Translations under genes and position numbers: made by a program
Notes under the pieces: generated by a model
The model's input: only the letters and a program-made list of their open reading frames with translations
Told to the model about the DNA's origin: nothing
The model's database searches: none
Origin: Phycisphaerae bacterium
GTDB taxonomy: Bacteria; Planctomycetota; Phycisphaerae; Sedimentisphaerales; Anaerobacaceae
Reading direction: 5' to 3'
Assembly (NCBI GenBank): GCA_012744475.1
Contig: JAAYBV010000055.1
Coordinates: 122,650 to 186,649 of the forward strand
Length of the DNA stretch: 64,000 nucleotides
Part shown: piece after piece, positions 27,960 through 37,277 of the stretch
How positions within the stretch are numbered: position 1 is the first letter of the stretch
Layout of the letters: the number at the start of each line of letters is the position of its first letter

Positions 27960-28022
27960 GGGACAGGCAGTCGAGTCTGCCGTCCGCGCGGCATGATAGA
28001 TGCGCTTTGGAAGGGAGTGGCT

Positions 28023-28823
28023 ATGCCAGGCAACACGACCTTTCGAGAAGACCGCAGGCAGCAGGCAGGATTCACCCTGATTGAACTGCTGGTGGTGATC
28101 GCGATCATCGCGATCCTGATGGCGGTTCTGATGCCCGCTTTGCAGCGGGCGCGAGAGCAAGGCAAGCGAGCGGTGTGCCTGAACAACACCAAGACCTTGG
28201 CTCTGGCCTGGATTATGTACGCCGGCGAGAACGATGGCAGGATCCCGCGAGCCAACGCTACGGAAGACCCCGCCGTCAAACACTGCTGGATCCGGAAGCC
28301 GCCCGGAACGCTCCCGGTCGATGCCTCCGAGGAGATCCAACTGGAGGCCTTGCGCAGCGGCGTGCTGTTCCGGTATGCGCCGAACCTGAAGGTCTATCGC
28401 TGTCCGGTGGCAAAAAGCGTCGAGATGAGAACGTACAGTTGCACCCACGCCATGAACGGGGCGGACATCGGCGAGAACGCACCCGTCTGCAAGAAGATCG
28501 ACGAGATCAAGCGGCCCGGCACGCGCATCGTTTTCATCGACGACTACGGAGAAGACTGGGATGCGGCGTGGACCGTCCACTACAACCAGCCCCAGTGGTG
28601 GAACCCCATTCCCATGCGCCACGGCAAAGGAACAGTGGTCTCGCTTGTGGACGGACACTGCGAGTTCTATGCCTGGACCGACCCTCGCACGATCGACTGG
28701 GCTCAACTGAGCTGGTTGGACGCGGAGACCCAGCGAGGCGGGTCCCTCACAAACCAGCCCGGAAACGAAGACCTGGAGAAGATCCAGAAGGCCTACTGGG
28801 GCAAGCTCGGCTACACCCCATAG
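28023..28823 (+). CDS. Pseudopilin-like protein with prepilin N-terminus and H-X9-DG motif
   Basis: 266 aa. The prepilin motif is QQAG|FTLIE, followed by the hydrophobic helix [19 protein letters not shown] and the conserved [12 protein letters not shown] segment shared with the protein at 42782. The C-terminal H-X9-DG motif is [12 protein letters not shown], followed by a conserved aromatic/WTDPRTID stretch. Start at 28023 fits a GGGAG ribosome site; the open frame extends 30 bp upstream. It is downstream of an exported oxidoreductase on the same strand and convergent with the DUF362 gene 13 bp away. Confidence 0.85.
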   Translation: MPGNTTFREDRRQQAGFTLIELLVVIAIIAILMAVLMPALQRAREQGKRAVCLNNTKTLALAWIMYAGENDGRIPRANATEDPAVKHCWIRKPPGTLPVDASEEIQLEALRSGVLFRYAPNLKVYRCPVAKSVEMRTYSCTHAMNGADIGENAPVCKKIDEIKRPGTRIVFIDDYGEDWDAAWTVHYNQPQWWNPIPMRHGKGTVVSLVDGHCEFYAWTDPRTIDWAQLSWLDAETQRGGSLTNQPGNEDLEKIQKAYWGKLGYTP

Positions 28824-28836
28824 ACTTGGTGCATCC

Positions 28837-30768
28837 TCACATACGCCTTTGTGTGTCGCGGGACCCGTCCGGCGATTGCTGCGTTGTGACGGTCTTCCAG
28901 CCTCTACCGAGAATCGCAAGGTCCCGCAGATCCACAGAGCCGTCCCCGTTGAGGTCCGCCTCCGAATCATTCAGGTCCATGCGCTGGAGCCAGTTCTCGC
29001 ACAAGGCCGAAAGATCGCGTCGGTCCACATCTCCGTCGCTGTCGAAATCTCCTTCGATCGCCGTGCTGTGCAGAAGGACCAACTCGATGCCCTCGCTCGT
29101 TCCAAGGTTCCGTGAATACTGCTTGTCGATCTCATTGTCCCAGTGCTCGTGCACACCGAGGCTCTCCAGACGGGCCACATCGCCGGCATGGTCCGGATCG
29201 TAAAAGGTTCCGGAGCACGGGTCGTTGGCCAGAGCCGCTTCGTGCAGGTAATCCTCGGCTCCTCCCTGCATGTCGTATTTTGGGCTGGGCGAGCGGCCGT
29301 ACCGGACTACATCCGGCCATTCCGCGTTCACGAAATCGTATCCCACCGAGTCGATTGCCACCGGGTCCTGAGAGGCAAAGATGCTCGACGGCCAGTCACC
29401 GTTGAATGGCGGCAGGTTCCATTTGTACGGATGGGCCTCCCAGTAATAGCCTCCGAAGAGCCCGTCGATCAGATGGAGAACGGTCTTGCCGCCAAGCTCG
29501 GAATGCCCCATGAGATCGACCAGAGCTCGGTGCCGACCCGTCCCCGGACTCCAGGGCGGACTCTGCCCGGCGTTGGGCAAGCTGTAGTGCATGTTGTAGT
29601 AGTCGTAGCGCATCCCCTGCCCGGGCAGGCCGGGAAGCTCCGGCCTCCGATACCGGTCCGGGGTTCGGATCAGCGAGCCGTAGTGGTTCTTCGCGCAGAG
29701 CGTTATGCCCGATGAATGGCCCTTCAGAATGGCGAAGTTGACGATGTAGTCCGCCTCCGCAAATGCCGTCGGCAGATAGTCCTGTACCTTTCCGTTCGCC
29801 TCGGGCGTGCTCCAGTATAGCGGAACATCCGAGAACTCCGCCCGGGTCCGGCCGGAACCGCCGTAGTTGTCCAGGTAATGCACATCCGGAAACTCCGGAT
29901 GCACCATTTCCCAGTAGTGGTTCGGCACCATTCCCGTCGGATCGCCAATGGTGATATCACTCTGGTCCACCCCGACGATATGCACCAACTGGCGCAACAG
30001 CGAAAGACTTATCTGCGGCGAGTTGTCGATGCGATTCATGACACTCGACTTCTTGTCATACGTATATGGGTTGACATCGCCCCCGGCGGCATTGCAGGTG
30101 GTGAGATTGATCTTGACGGCGATCTTCTCACCGGGGTGATAGCTCACATCTCCTTTGCCTCGACTGTTGTTGAAATGCCGGAAGATCGCGTCCCACGCCG
30201 CGGCGTCAGAGGCCCTGCCCGCTACACCTCGAATGGCCTGCGAAACCATTCTCTCCACGACCACCGGATCGGTGCAGCCGTCCTGCCACCAGCGCTCCGG
30301 CGAATCGTAGCCGTCCCAATCGGTCGCATCCGGATCATGGACCCAGACTACCCGACCGGGGTGAATTCCCTTGGCCTGCCCGATCGGCTCGTGAGGTCCC
30401 CAGGGCTCGCCCGTCGCAGAAAAGCGGCCGGGAAAGTCGGCGAGCGATGCCACGCCCAGAATGGCCGCTGTAACCAGGCAGATGCCCACGAGCGCGACCC
30501 GAGAGCCTCTTACCAGCCGCCGGATCCTGCCCGACACACTGACCGACGTCACAAGAGCGGCAATCCAGATGACGAATCCCGACGCCAGAGGCATGGCCAC
30601 GCGCTGGCAGGGATATGTCGCTCGCGAAGGTTTCGGCACCACTCGGACCAGGAACCAGACCAAGGCCGCCAGTCCGGTGATCGGGAAGGCCCATCTCGCC
30701 CAGCGATGCTTCCGCCGACGACTCGCACATTGGCAGCCGTCACAAGGCGCTGTCTCGTTCGTTTGCAT
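28837..30768 (-). CDS. DUF362 protein with N-terminal membrane segments and dockerin-like tail
   Basis: 643 aa. Three hydrophobic segments occupy the first ~115 residues (WAFPITGLAALVWFLVRVV; LASGFVIWIAALVTSVSV; VALVGICLVTAAILGVASL). The DUF362 region follows (about 190-560), with KINLTTCNA, ITIGDPTG, ADYIVNFAILKGHSSGITLCAKNHYGS and HLIDGLFGGYYW. DUF362 is often seen with iron-sulfur domains; none is present here. The C-terminus has two EF-hand-like loops (GDFDSDGDVDRRDL and ADLNGDGSVDLRDL) typical of dockerin-like tails. A TATAAT hexamer at 30818-30823 (minus) may be its -10, without a good -35. Function unknown. Confidence 0.8.
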   Translation of the reverse strand: MQTNETAPCDGCQCASRRRKHRWARWAFPITGLAALVWFLVRVVPKPSRATYPCQRVAMPLASGFVIWIAALVTSVSVSGRIRRLVRGSRVALVGICLVTAAILGVASLADFPGRFSATGEPWGPHEPIGQAKGIHPGRVVWVHDPDATDWDGYDSPERWWQDGCTDPVVVERMVSQAIRGVAGRASDAAAWDAIFRHFNNSRGKGDVSYHPGEKIAVKINLTTCNAAGGDVNPYTYDKKSSVMNRIDNSPQISLSLLRQLVHIVGVDQSDITIGDPTGMVPNHYWEMVHPEFPDVHYLDNYGGSGRTRAEFSDVPLYWSTPEANGKVQDYLPTAFAEADYIVNFAILKGHSSGITLCAKNHYGSLIRTPDRYRRPELPGLPGQGMRYDYYNMHYSLPNAGQSPPWSPGTGRHRALVDLMGHSELGGKTVLHLIDGLFGGYYWEAHPYKWNLPPFNGDWPSSIFASQDPVAIDSVGYDFVNAEWPDVVRYGRSPSPKYDMQGGAEDYLHEAALANDPCSGTFYDPDHAGDVARLESLGVHEHWDNEIDKQYSRNLGTSEGIELVLLHSTAIEGDFDSDGDVDRRDLSALCENWLQRMDLNDSEADLNGDGSVDLRDLAILGRGWKTVTTQQSPDGSRDTQRRM

Positions 30769-30890
30769 CGTCCTTTCCTCCCGGAATCAGAGCCGAGCCT
30801 TGGTAGCCGATGCCACGATTATACAACAGAAAGCGTGTGAATGGTGCAACAATCGCACGAGGTGGCCCGCACGTCGGTTGGCGATATCAA

Positions 30891-33161
30891 CTATCGCCTC
30901 ACCGCTCCCCCGCCGCCTCCTGGCACATTCCCGCCACCGCCAGGCGCTCCGCCGCCACCCGTGTTGACGCCGACGTTAGTAACCATGCTGGAAATGGTGA
31001 AACTGGCGTACTTGGTGCCCGGCGTGTAGGTTCCATCCTGGTACAGACCGTCAGAAGCCGTGCCGGTGGAACTGCCCCCGTAATAGACATCATATGTGGA
31101 GCCTTTGACCAGGTCCTGCGACGAGAACGCCACGGAGTTGTACTGCTTGCCGGGCACGAAGCTGAGAATGTCTTGCCCGCTGCCGTTCTGGATATGCACC
31201 AGGGTCTGCGCCGACAGCATGGTGTTGAACGTCAGGAGGATCGAATACTGCGTCGAGGAGGTGCTGGGCGCCTGGGCCATGCCGGAATTTCCGGCCGCCA
31301 GAAGAAATCCTCCGGTCATCTGGAACGACAGATGATCCAGTGCGGCGTTCATGTTGGACGTAGGACCATGGACAATAACCACACCGTCGGTCATCACCAC
31401 AGCTCCGTTGGAGTCGATGCCGTCCCCTGCGGCGTCAATCACCAGATAGCCGCCGTTGACGTAGAGGTAGCAGTCGCTCGACGCCTCAGGCGTAACACCG
31501 CCTCCGCCCGGCCATCCGCCCGGCCAACCCATGGCAAACTCGTCGCCGCCGGCAGAGACGTTGATCCCGTCATCGCTCGACACGATGCGGATGCGACCGC
31601 CATTGATGACGATGTTGGCATCGGTGCTTTCCAGGCCCTCGTAGGCCTTGGCGATGTGGATGTCCCCACCGTTGATGACCAGGTCGGCGTTCGCGTGAAT
31701 GCCGTCGTCTCCGGAGGAAATAGCAAAGACGCCTCCATTGATAGTCACGTTTGCGTCCGAGTGTACAGCGTCGTCTGCAGAATCCACCGTGAGGTCTCCG
31801 CCGTCAATCACTACGCTGCCGACTCCCTTGATTCCTTTGGCGGACGTGGTCGCTGTGATCCTGGTATTGCTGCCGCCGCCGGAGGAAAGGATGAGTTTCC
31901 CGCCCGCGATGGTGACGTCGGCCTGGGCCGCGATCGCATCACCGGCGGCCGTGATATCGATTACACCATCCGCAATGGAGACATGCTCTGCGGCAATGAT
32001 GCCGTCGTCGCTTGAGACGATCTGGATGGTCCCACCGGTGACGGAGATCGCATTGCTATCGACGCCCTCATAACACCAGGTGACCTGAATGTCTCCCCCA
32101 TTGATCTCCACAGCCGAATCGGCGTGAATGGCATCGTCAGTGGAAGAGAGAACGAACGTACCGCCGTTGATAGCCAGACTGTCATTGGAGTGGAGGGCAT
32201 CGTCCCCGGAATTGACGTTGAGATCGCCGCCGTTGACGGTCACGCTGACGCCGGCCGAGATTCCCTTGCCCGCGGTGGCGGCGCCGGCCCTGCGGTTGGT
32301 GCCACCGCCCGAGCGTACAGTGACTTCTCCATCCGCGATCATGACGTCGGTCTGAGCCTGAATTGCGTCCGCTCCGGAGACAATGTTCAACGCGCCCGCC
32401 TCGATAGATACATATCCCTTGGCGTCGTCTTGCTCGTTGTCGGACTTCAGACCATCGCCTCCAGCGCTCACGAGGATATCTCCACCCCGGACGACCAGAT
32501 AATCCTTGCCACGGATTCCATCATCGACCACATCGATGTCGATAGTCCCGCCGGCAATGATCAAGCCGTCCTTGCTGGAAATGCCGTCGTTGACATCGCC
32601 GCAGACGCTCAGCCAGCCGGCGCCACAGATGGTCAGATCGTCCCGGCTGAAGATCACCGCATTGGGCTCCTCCGCTTGCGAACCTTCGACAACGCCCGAT
32701 CTCCCGTCTGAAAGGTAGTTCTCCGTGTCCTCGGCGAGGACAACGACGGTCTTCTTGGCCTTCTCGACAACGATCGCAGCGCTCCAGGAACAGTGAATAT
32801 CGACCCCGTCCAGAATGAGCCTCACCGTCCCTTTGTCCGTGGAATCCACGACGATCTGGCCATCCGCCAGGACGCCGCTGATGTTGTATGTGCCTGCCCG
32901 CGTGATCGTCAGCACGCTACCGTCAACCGTAGCGCCGGCTCCGCTCGCGGTGATGGCCGTTTCATTCAACAAGATCTCGATGACGTCAGCGCTGTCCCAG
33001 ACGTAGTCCTCGGGGTCTTCGTGATCCGCGCAGTTCTCCACGGCTGGATCGGCCACGGCCGGTTCATCGCCGGACACCTGCGAGTACGATGGGACCCCCT
33101 GCAGCAGTCCCACGATAAGAAGCACTGCGGCAACACGTCCAACAGCCTTGCCTGACAGCAT
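30891..33161 (-). CDS. Secreted Cthe_2159/DUF4353-type beta-helix carbohydrate-binding protein
   Basis: 756 aa with a signal peptide (VAAVLLIVGLLQGVPSYSQ). Starting near residue 65 it matches the Cthe_2159-like family: TITRAGTYNISGVLADGQIVVD, then LILDGVDIHCSWSAAI and long runs of GDDALHSNDSLAINGGTFVLSS-type repeats that form a parallel beta helix. The founding member from Clostridium thermocellum binds acidic plant polysaccharides such as polygalacturonate, so a pectin-type ligand is plausible. Asp-rich repeats suggest calcium binding. The C-terminal ~30 residues are Gly/Pro rich (GGGGAPGGGGNVPGG). A single-gene unit. Confidence 0.87.
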   Translation of the reverse strand: MLSGKAVGRVAAVLLIVGLLQGVPSYSQVSGDEPAVADPAVENCADHEDPEDYVWDSADVIEILLNETAITASGAGATVDGSVLTITRAGTYNISGVLADGQIVVDSTDKGTVRLILDGVDIHCSWSAAIVVEKAKKTVVVLAEDTENYLSDGRSGVVEGSQAEEPNAVIFSRDDLTICGAGWLSVCGDVNDGISSKDGLIIAGGTIDIDVVDDGIRGKDYLVVRGGDILVSAGGDGLKSDNEQDDAKGYVSIEAGALNIVSGADAIQAQTDVMIADGEVTVRSGGGTNRRAGAATAGKGISAGVSVTVNGGDLNVNSGDDALHSNDSLAINGGTFVLSSTDDAIHADSAVEINGGDIQVTWCYEGVDSNAISVTGGTIQIVSSDDGIIAAEHVSIADGVIDITAAGDAIAAQADVTIAGGKLILSSGGGSNTRITATTSAKGIKGVGSVVIDGGDLTVDSADDAVHSDANVTINGGVFAISSGDDGIHANADLVINGGDIHIAKAYEGLESTDANIVINGGRIRIVSSDDGINVSAGGDEFAMGWPGGWPGGGGVTPEASSDCYLYVNGGYLVIDAAGDGIDSNGAVVMTDGVVIVHGPTSNMNAALDHLSFQMTGGFLLAAGNSGMAQAPSTSSTQYSILLTFNTMLSAQTLVHIQNGSGQDILSFVPGKQYNSVAFSSQDLVKGSTYDVYYGGSSTGTASDGLYQDGTYTPGTKYASFTISSMVTNVGVNTGGGGAPGGGGNVPGGGGGAVRR

Positions 33162-33387
33162 TTCGATTTCCTTTCAGGCGACCCGGTCTGGCAACCAGGC
33201 AATAGCATCGGCGTTTTCCTCACACCACCTCAGCGTGATCCCCCATGTTCCAGCATACCAAAAAGGCACGGCTTAGAGCAAACTCCTGCCCGTCGCTCGC
33301 ATATATAGTGCCCCGGATTTCGGAATGGTAACACCCCAACCGGAGATTCTTCATCACCGGTTCTTGATAGACAAGAATCGATATAAA

Positions 33388-33412
33388 TCTTTATAAAATC
33401 AAGAGATAAAGA
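33388..33412 (+). promoter_or_regulatory. AT-rich dyad upstream of the oxidoreductase promoter
   Basis: TCTTTAT and ATAAAGA, perfect 7-bp arms 11 bp apart, inside an unusually AT-rich stretch 30 bp upstream of the -35 at 33442. A candidate operator or activator site. The rest of the 345-bp stretch 33162-33506 shows no gene. Confidence 0.3.
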
Positions 33413-33441
33413 TTGAGAACAGGGGGATTGTCGCAGCCGTC

Positions 33442-33470
33442 TTGCCGGGATATGACGCTGGGGCTACAAT
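33442..33470 (+). promoter_or_regulatory. Sigma-70-type promoter for the 33507 oxidoreductase operon
   Basis: TTGCCG (33442-33447), 17-bp spacer, TACAAT (33465-33470), 36 bp before the start codon. Confidence 0.65.
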
Positions 33471-33506
33471 GCGGTCAATGCCCAACCCCTTTCGAAGGAG
33501 TCCGCT

Positions 33507-34856
33507 ATGAACACCCCGAACCGCGCCAAACCAACATCTCGCAGGGAATTCCTGAAACTGTCCGGCCGGATGGCGGCCTCTGCAGCCCTCGTGGCGGGAA
33601 TCGGCCCTCGCATGCATGCGGCCGAGGGCGGACCGATCAAACTGGCCCTTGTCGGTTGCGGAGGCCGAGGCACCGGTGCCGTCGCCGATGCCTTCACGGC
33701 AACGGGCGGGCCGGTAAAGCTCTACGCCATGGCCGACCTGTTCGAGGATCGCCTCCAGAGCAGCCTGAAGAATCTCAACGAGGCTTACGCCGACAAGATC
33801 GACGTCCCGCCCGAGCGGCGGTTCGTCGGATTCGACGCCTACAAGAAGGCCATCGACTGTCTAAGCCCCGGAGATGTGGCCATCCTGGCGACGCACGCCG
33901 CCTTTCGCCCGATGCACTTCGAATACGCGGCGAGCAAAGGGGTCAACGTCTTTGCCGAGAAATCGTTCGCGACGGATGCCCCCGCCGCACGCCGCTGGCT
34001 CAAGGCGGCCGAACTGTCCGAGCAGAAGGGCCTGAAGGTGGGCGTCGGCTTCATGTGGCGTCATTCGCAGGCTCGCCAGGAGACGATCCGCCGGATTCAC
34101 GACGGCGCCATCGGCGACGTGCACACCCTGCGGATCTATCGCGTGCACGGGCCGGTCCAATGCCCGCCACTGCCGAAGGACACCAATGAGCTGGCCTTTC
34201 AGCTTCGCTATCCGAACAGCTTCACGTGGGTCTCCTCCGGGTTCTACATCGACTGGCACTGCCACAACATCGACGTGGCCTGCTGGACGAAGGGCGCCTG
34301 GCCCGTCTCCGCCCAGGGGATGGGCGGCCGGTGCTTCGAAGAGGCGGGCAGCCAGTTCGACCACTACACCGTCGAGTACACCTTCGCCGACGGCACGAAG
34401 CTGTTCACCTTCTCGCGCCACATGCACGGTTGCTGGGAGACGTACGCGGACTACGCCCACGGCTCGAAGGGCTCGGCGGTGCTGATGGCCACTCTGGGCG
34501 AGCCGAGGCCGAAGATCTACAAAGGCCATCATCAGACGCCGGAGAATCTGCTTTGGGAGTTCGCGGGCCGCGATCCCAACCCCTACGTGGTCGAGTGGCA
34601 GCGCCTGCTCGATGCGATTCGTCAGGATAGGCCGCACAATGAAGCGCGCCGGGCCGGAGAAGCGGACATCGCCGCGCTGATGGGCCGAATGGCCACACAT
34701 TCCGGCCAGTTCATCACTTGGGACCAGGCGATGAACTCGCAGTTCCAGTTCGTCGCCGACATCGACCGCATGACCTTCGACACACCCGCTCCGATTCATG
34801 TCGGTCCCAACGGTCTCTATGCACCGCCGCAACCCGGGATCACGAAGGAATACTGA
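33507..34856 (+). CDS. Tat-exported Gfo/Idh/MocA family oxidoreductase
   Basis: 449 aa with a twin-arginine signal (TSRREFLKLSGRMAASAALVAG) and cleavage near MHAAEG. Rossmann motif LALVGCGGRGTGAVADAF; the E-K-P motif is changed to EKSFATDAPA, as in the paralogue at 20292. The C-terminal domain includes SGFYIDWHCHNIDVACW. Ribosome site GAAGGAG is well placed. It is followed after 21 bp by an exported sugar-isomerase-like barrel; the pairing of an oxidoreductase with a xylose-isomerase-like protein is typical of inositol- or keto-sugar-type pathways, so the two may act in sequence on an oxidised sugar outside the cytoplasm. Confidence 0.9.
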   Translation: MNTPNRAKPTSRREFLKLSGRMAASAALVAGIGPRMHAAEGGPIKLALVGCGGRGTGAVADAFTATGGPVKLYAMADLFEDRLQSSLKNLNEAYADKIDVPPERRFVGFDAYKKAIDCLSPGDVAILATHAAFRPMHFEYAASKGVNVFAEKSFATDAPAARRWLKAAELSEQKGLKVGVGFMWRHSQARQETIRRIHDGAIGDVHTLRIYRVHGPVQCPPLPKDTNELAFQLRYPNSFTWVSSGFYIDWHCHNIDVACWTKGAWPVSAQGMGGRCFEEAGSQFDHYTVEYTFADGTKLFTFSRHMHGCWETYADYAHGSKGSAVLMATLGEPRPKIYKGHHQTPENLLWEFAGRDPNPYVVEWQRLLDAIRQDRPHNEARRAGEADIAALMGRMATHSGQFITWDQAMNSQFQFVADIDRMTFDTPAPIHVGPNGLYAPPQPGITKEY

Positions 34857-34877
34857 TCTCGACAGGAGAAGCATCAC

Positions 34878-35780
34878 ATGAAACGCCTGATCGGTCGACG
34901 CAGCTTTCTGGGGCTGATGGGAACGACAGTCGCTTGGCGCAGTATTCGCGCTGCCTCCACGGGGCTTCCTATGGAGCCGACCGATGCGCCCGCGTGGCGG
35001 ATGCGGCTGTCCGCTTCCTCGATCTGTTTCTCCGAACTGCCCATCGAACAGGCCTGCGAGCGAATCGCGGGCTTAGGCCTTGACGCCGTTGACATCTGGT
35101 CGGCCCATGAGGGTTGCCCGCATCTGGATGATGTTGCATCCCGGCTCGGGCCGGAGGGGCTCAAGGAACTCCTGGCCAAGCACAAACTGAAGCTGTGTGG
35201 CTTCAGCGTGTACCAGGGCGGCTACGTCCGCTACGCCGAGTTGCTGGGCCGGGCGGGAGGCGGCGTTGCTGTTCAGGGCAGTGCACCGCCCTGCGAGCCG
35301 CAGGAGCTCAAGGCCCGGATGCACCAGTTCCTCGAAAGCCTCAAGCCTTTGGTCGACCTGGCGGAGAAGCACAACTCGTACCTGGCGATCGAGAACCACG
35401 GCGATGCCCTTCTGGATTCGCTCGATTCGCTCGAAGCATTCGTGGAGGCCAACAGGTCGCCCCGACTGGGGATCGCCCTGGCCCCCTACCACCTCCAGGG
35501 ACGGCAAGCCTCCGTGCCGCAGGCCATTCGCATCTGTGGGTCGCAACTGTTCTTCTTCTATGCCTGGCAGCAGCAGGCCGACGTGAAGCAGCTTCCGGGC
35601 GTCGGACCGACAGACATGACGCCGTGGGTCCGCGCCCTGGCCGACATTCGCTACCGTGGCTACGTCAATCCCTTCATGCACGGGCATCCTGGAACGGACG
35701 TGATGGCGGCGAATCTCGCCCTCGCGCGAGACTACCTGAAGGACTGTCACACGCGAATCCGCGAGACGACAACATCATAG
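34878..35780 (+). CDS. Tat-type exported sugar phosphate isomerase/epimerase-like TIM barrel
   Basis: 300 aa. N-terminal twin-arginine segment IGRRSFLGLMGTT with a short hydrophobic region. The barrel is of the xylose-isomerase-like family: ICFSELPIEQACERIAGLGLDAVDIW, a metal-ligand-type AIENHGD strand (Glu), and late strands GYVNPFMHG. Some usual metal ligands seem replaced (ALAPYHLQG in place of a D-x-x-H strand), so activity needs testing. It lies 21 bp downstream of the oxidoreductase and is convergent with the PQQ-propeller gene. Confidence 0.8.
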   Translation: MKRLIGRRSFLGLMGTTVAWRSIRAASTGLPMEPTDAPAWRMRLSASSICFSELPIEQACERIAGLGLDAVDIWSAHEGCPHLDDVASRLGPEGLKELLAKHKLKLCGFSVYQGGYVRYAELLGRAGGGVAVQGSAPPCEPQELKARMHQFLESLKPLVDLAEKHNSYLAIENHGDALLDSLDSLEAFVEANRSPRLGIALAPYHLQGRQASVPQAIRICGSQLFFFYAWQQQADVKQLPGVGPTDMTPWVRALADIRYRGYVNPFMHGHPGTDVMAANLALARDYLKDCHTRIRETTTS

Positions 35781-35809
35781 GGGCTTCCGTTCTTGCCCCA
35801 TCGCGAGGT

Positions 35810-37036
35810 CTATTCCACCGTCCACAGGGTGAGCGTCTCTTTGTCCTTGATGTAGATTCTGTTGCCTGCCACGATCGGGTAGGCATACACCTGCTCCTGG
35901 GCGACCTTGTATCGGGCCAGTTCCGTATACGCCTTGTCGCTGGGCTCGATCACGAGGAGCTCGGAGACAGGCAGAGCCAACAGGACGGGGCCGACGTCGA
36001 GCACCGTTCCGAACCGGCCGTATCTGACTGTATCGGTCCAGAGCGTCTGCCCGTCGCGGGCGCTCAGGCAGTAGATGTTGTTGCCGGGATCGGAGATGCC
36101 GAACAGCAGGCCGTTCTTCAGGACCGGCGTATTGTACCCCCCGCCGATCTCGCCATTGCTCCACAGCTCGCTCACAGAGTAACCGCTGTCCTTCTTCTCA
36201 ATCCGGACGGCCTTTGTGCCGGTTCCCTGCCCGGTGTAGATCACGGTCTGCCCATCCACAATCGGGGTGACGGAGCTGTAAAACCTCTGGCGGAGGGGCG
36301 TCGTGGCTTTCCACAGGAGCTTGCCGTCGGAGACGCCGATGCCAATGAGATCCGTCTCAACGTGCACAACGAGCGTCTGGACGTCGTCGAGCGTCATCAA
36401 GACAGGCGAAGAATACGTCGGGCCGGCGCCGGACCACTTCCACTTCGGATCACCTGTGGCTAGATCGTATGCGATGATCGCCCCTGCGCCCTCCTTGCCG
36501 AGATGGGCGATGCACAACCCCTCCACGACGACGGGCGACATCGCGGCGTAGAACCGCGGCCACGCACCAGGGAACTCCTCCCTGGTCCACAGCACCTTGC
36601 CGCTGGCAGCGTCGAGACACGAGAGCACACCGGCGACCCCCAGGGTCACCACCTTCCCCTCCGCAACAGTTGGCGAGCTTCTGGGTCCGGAATGCTGGGC
36701 AGGCCCGCCCGTCACATGTGGCGCAGGGTGTTTGTCGCGCCACAGCTCCTTGCCGTCTTCGGCGTTGAGACACATCGCGACTTCGTCATCGCCCTGTCGA
36801 GCGAAGACGTACAGCCTCCCGCCCACCAGGGCAGGCGTCGCGTCGCCCAGGCCCACCGCCACCGTCCACCGGCGCGTCAGCTCCTTGGGCCAGGTCTGGG
36901 GTACGGTAAACGCACTGACCTTGGCGTCCCGATCAGGCCCGCGCCATTGCGGCCAGTCCTGCCCCCAGGCGCACGCGGCTGTCAGCACGATCGCACCACC
37001 GACCAACATGAACAAGCTCCGATTCGCCGTTTCCAT
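35810..37036 (-). CDS. Exported PQQ-like beta-propeller (BamB-like) protein
   Basis: 408 aa with a signal peptide (LFMLVGGAIVLTAACAWGQ). It opens with DWPQWRGPDRDAK, the start typical of planctomycete PQQ-propeller proteins, and then repeats the blade motif with W at the end of each unit (NAEDGKELWRDKHP, DAASGKVLWTREEFP, YDLATGDPKWKWSG, GVSDGKLLWKATTP, SARDGQTLWTDTVR). Start is the ATG at 37036 behind GGGAGG; the 70-codon open extension upstream is not expected to be translated. Likely a scaffold or binding protein in the periplasm rather than a dehydrogenase, since I see no calcium/PQQ catalytic set. It is monocistronic. Confidence 0.88.
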   Translation of the reverse strand: METANRSLFMLVGGAIVLTAACAWGQDWPQWRGPDRDAKVSAFTVPQTWPKELTRRWTVAVGLGDATPALVGGRLYVFARQGDDEVAMCLNAEDGKELWRDKHPAPHVTGGPAQHSGPRSSPTVAEGKVVTLGVAGVLSCLDAASGKVLWTREEFPGAWPRFYAAMSPVVVEGLCIAHLGKEGAGAIIAYDLATGDPKWKWSGAGPTYSSPVLMTLDDVQTLVVHVETDLIGIGVSDGKLLWKATTPLRQRFYSSVTPIVDGQTVIYTGQGTGTKAVRIEKKDSGYSVSELWSNGEIGGGYNTPVLKNGLLFGISDPGNNIYCLSARDGQTLWTDTVRYGRFGTVLDVGPVLLALPVSELLVIEPSDKAYTELARYKVAQEQVYAYPIVAGNRIYIKDKETLTLWTVE

Positions 37037-37174
37037 GGTACATACCTCCCGAATGGATGATCGATTGACAGAACCGGGATCCCCGGCCTGGCCCGAGCGA
37101 GGGAACGCCACGTTGCCTGCTTGCGAGCTCAAAGCCGGCAGTTTGAGACCGAAACGACCCGACGCTGAGGCAGT

Positions 37175-37203
37175 ATTATGATGTCTGTGCCGCGAAAGGG
37201 CAA
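37175..37203 (-). promoter_or_regulatory. Sigma-70-type promoter for the PQQ-propeller gene
   Basis: On the minus strand TTGCCC (37203-37198), 17-bp spacer, CATAAT (37180-37175), about 140 bp before the start at 37036. Confidence 0.5.
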
Positions 37204-37277
37204 ATACCGTTCGCGCCACGCCCGTTGCACACATGCCCGGTCCCAAGCCTGGGGCGTGGAGGGCGTGGGGCCACAGG

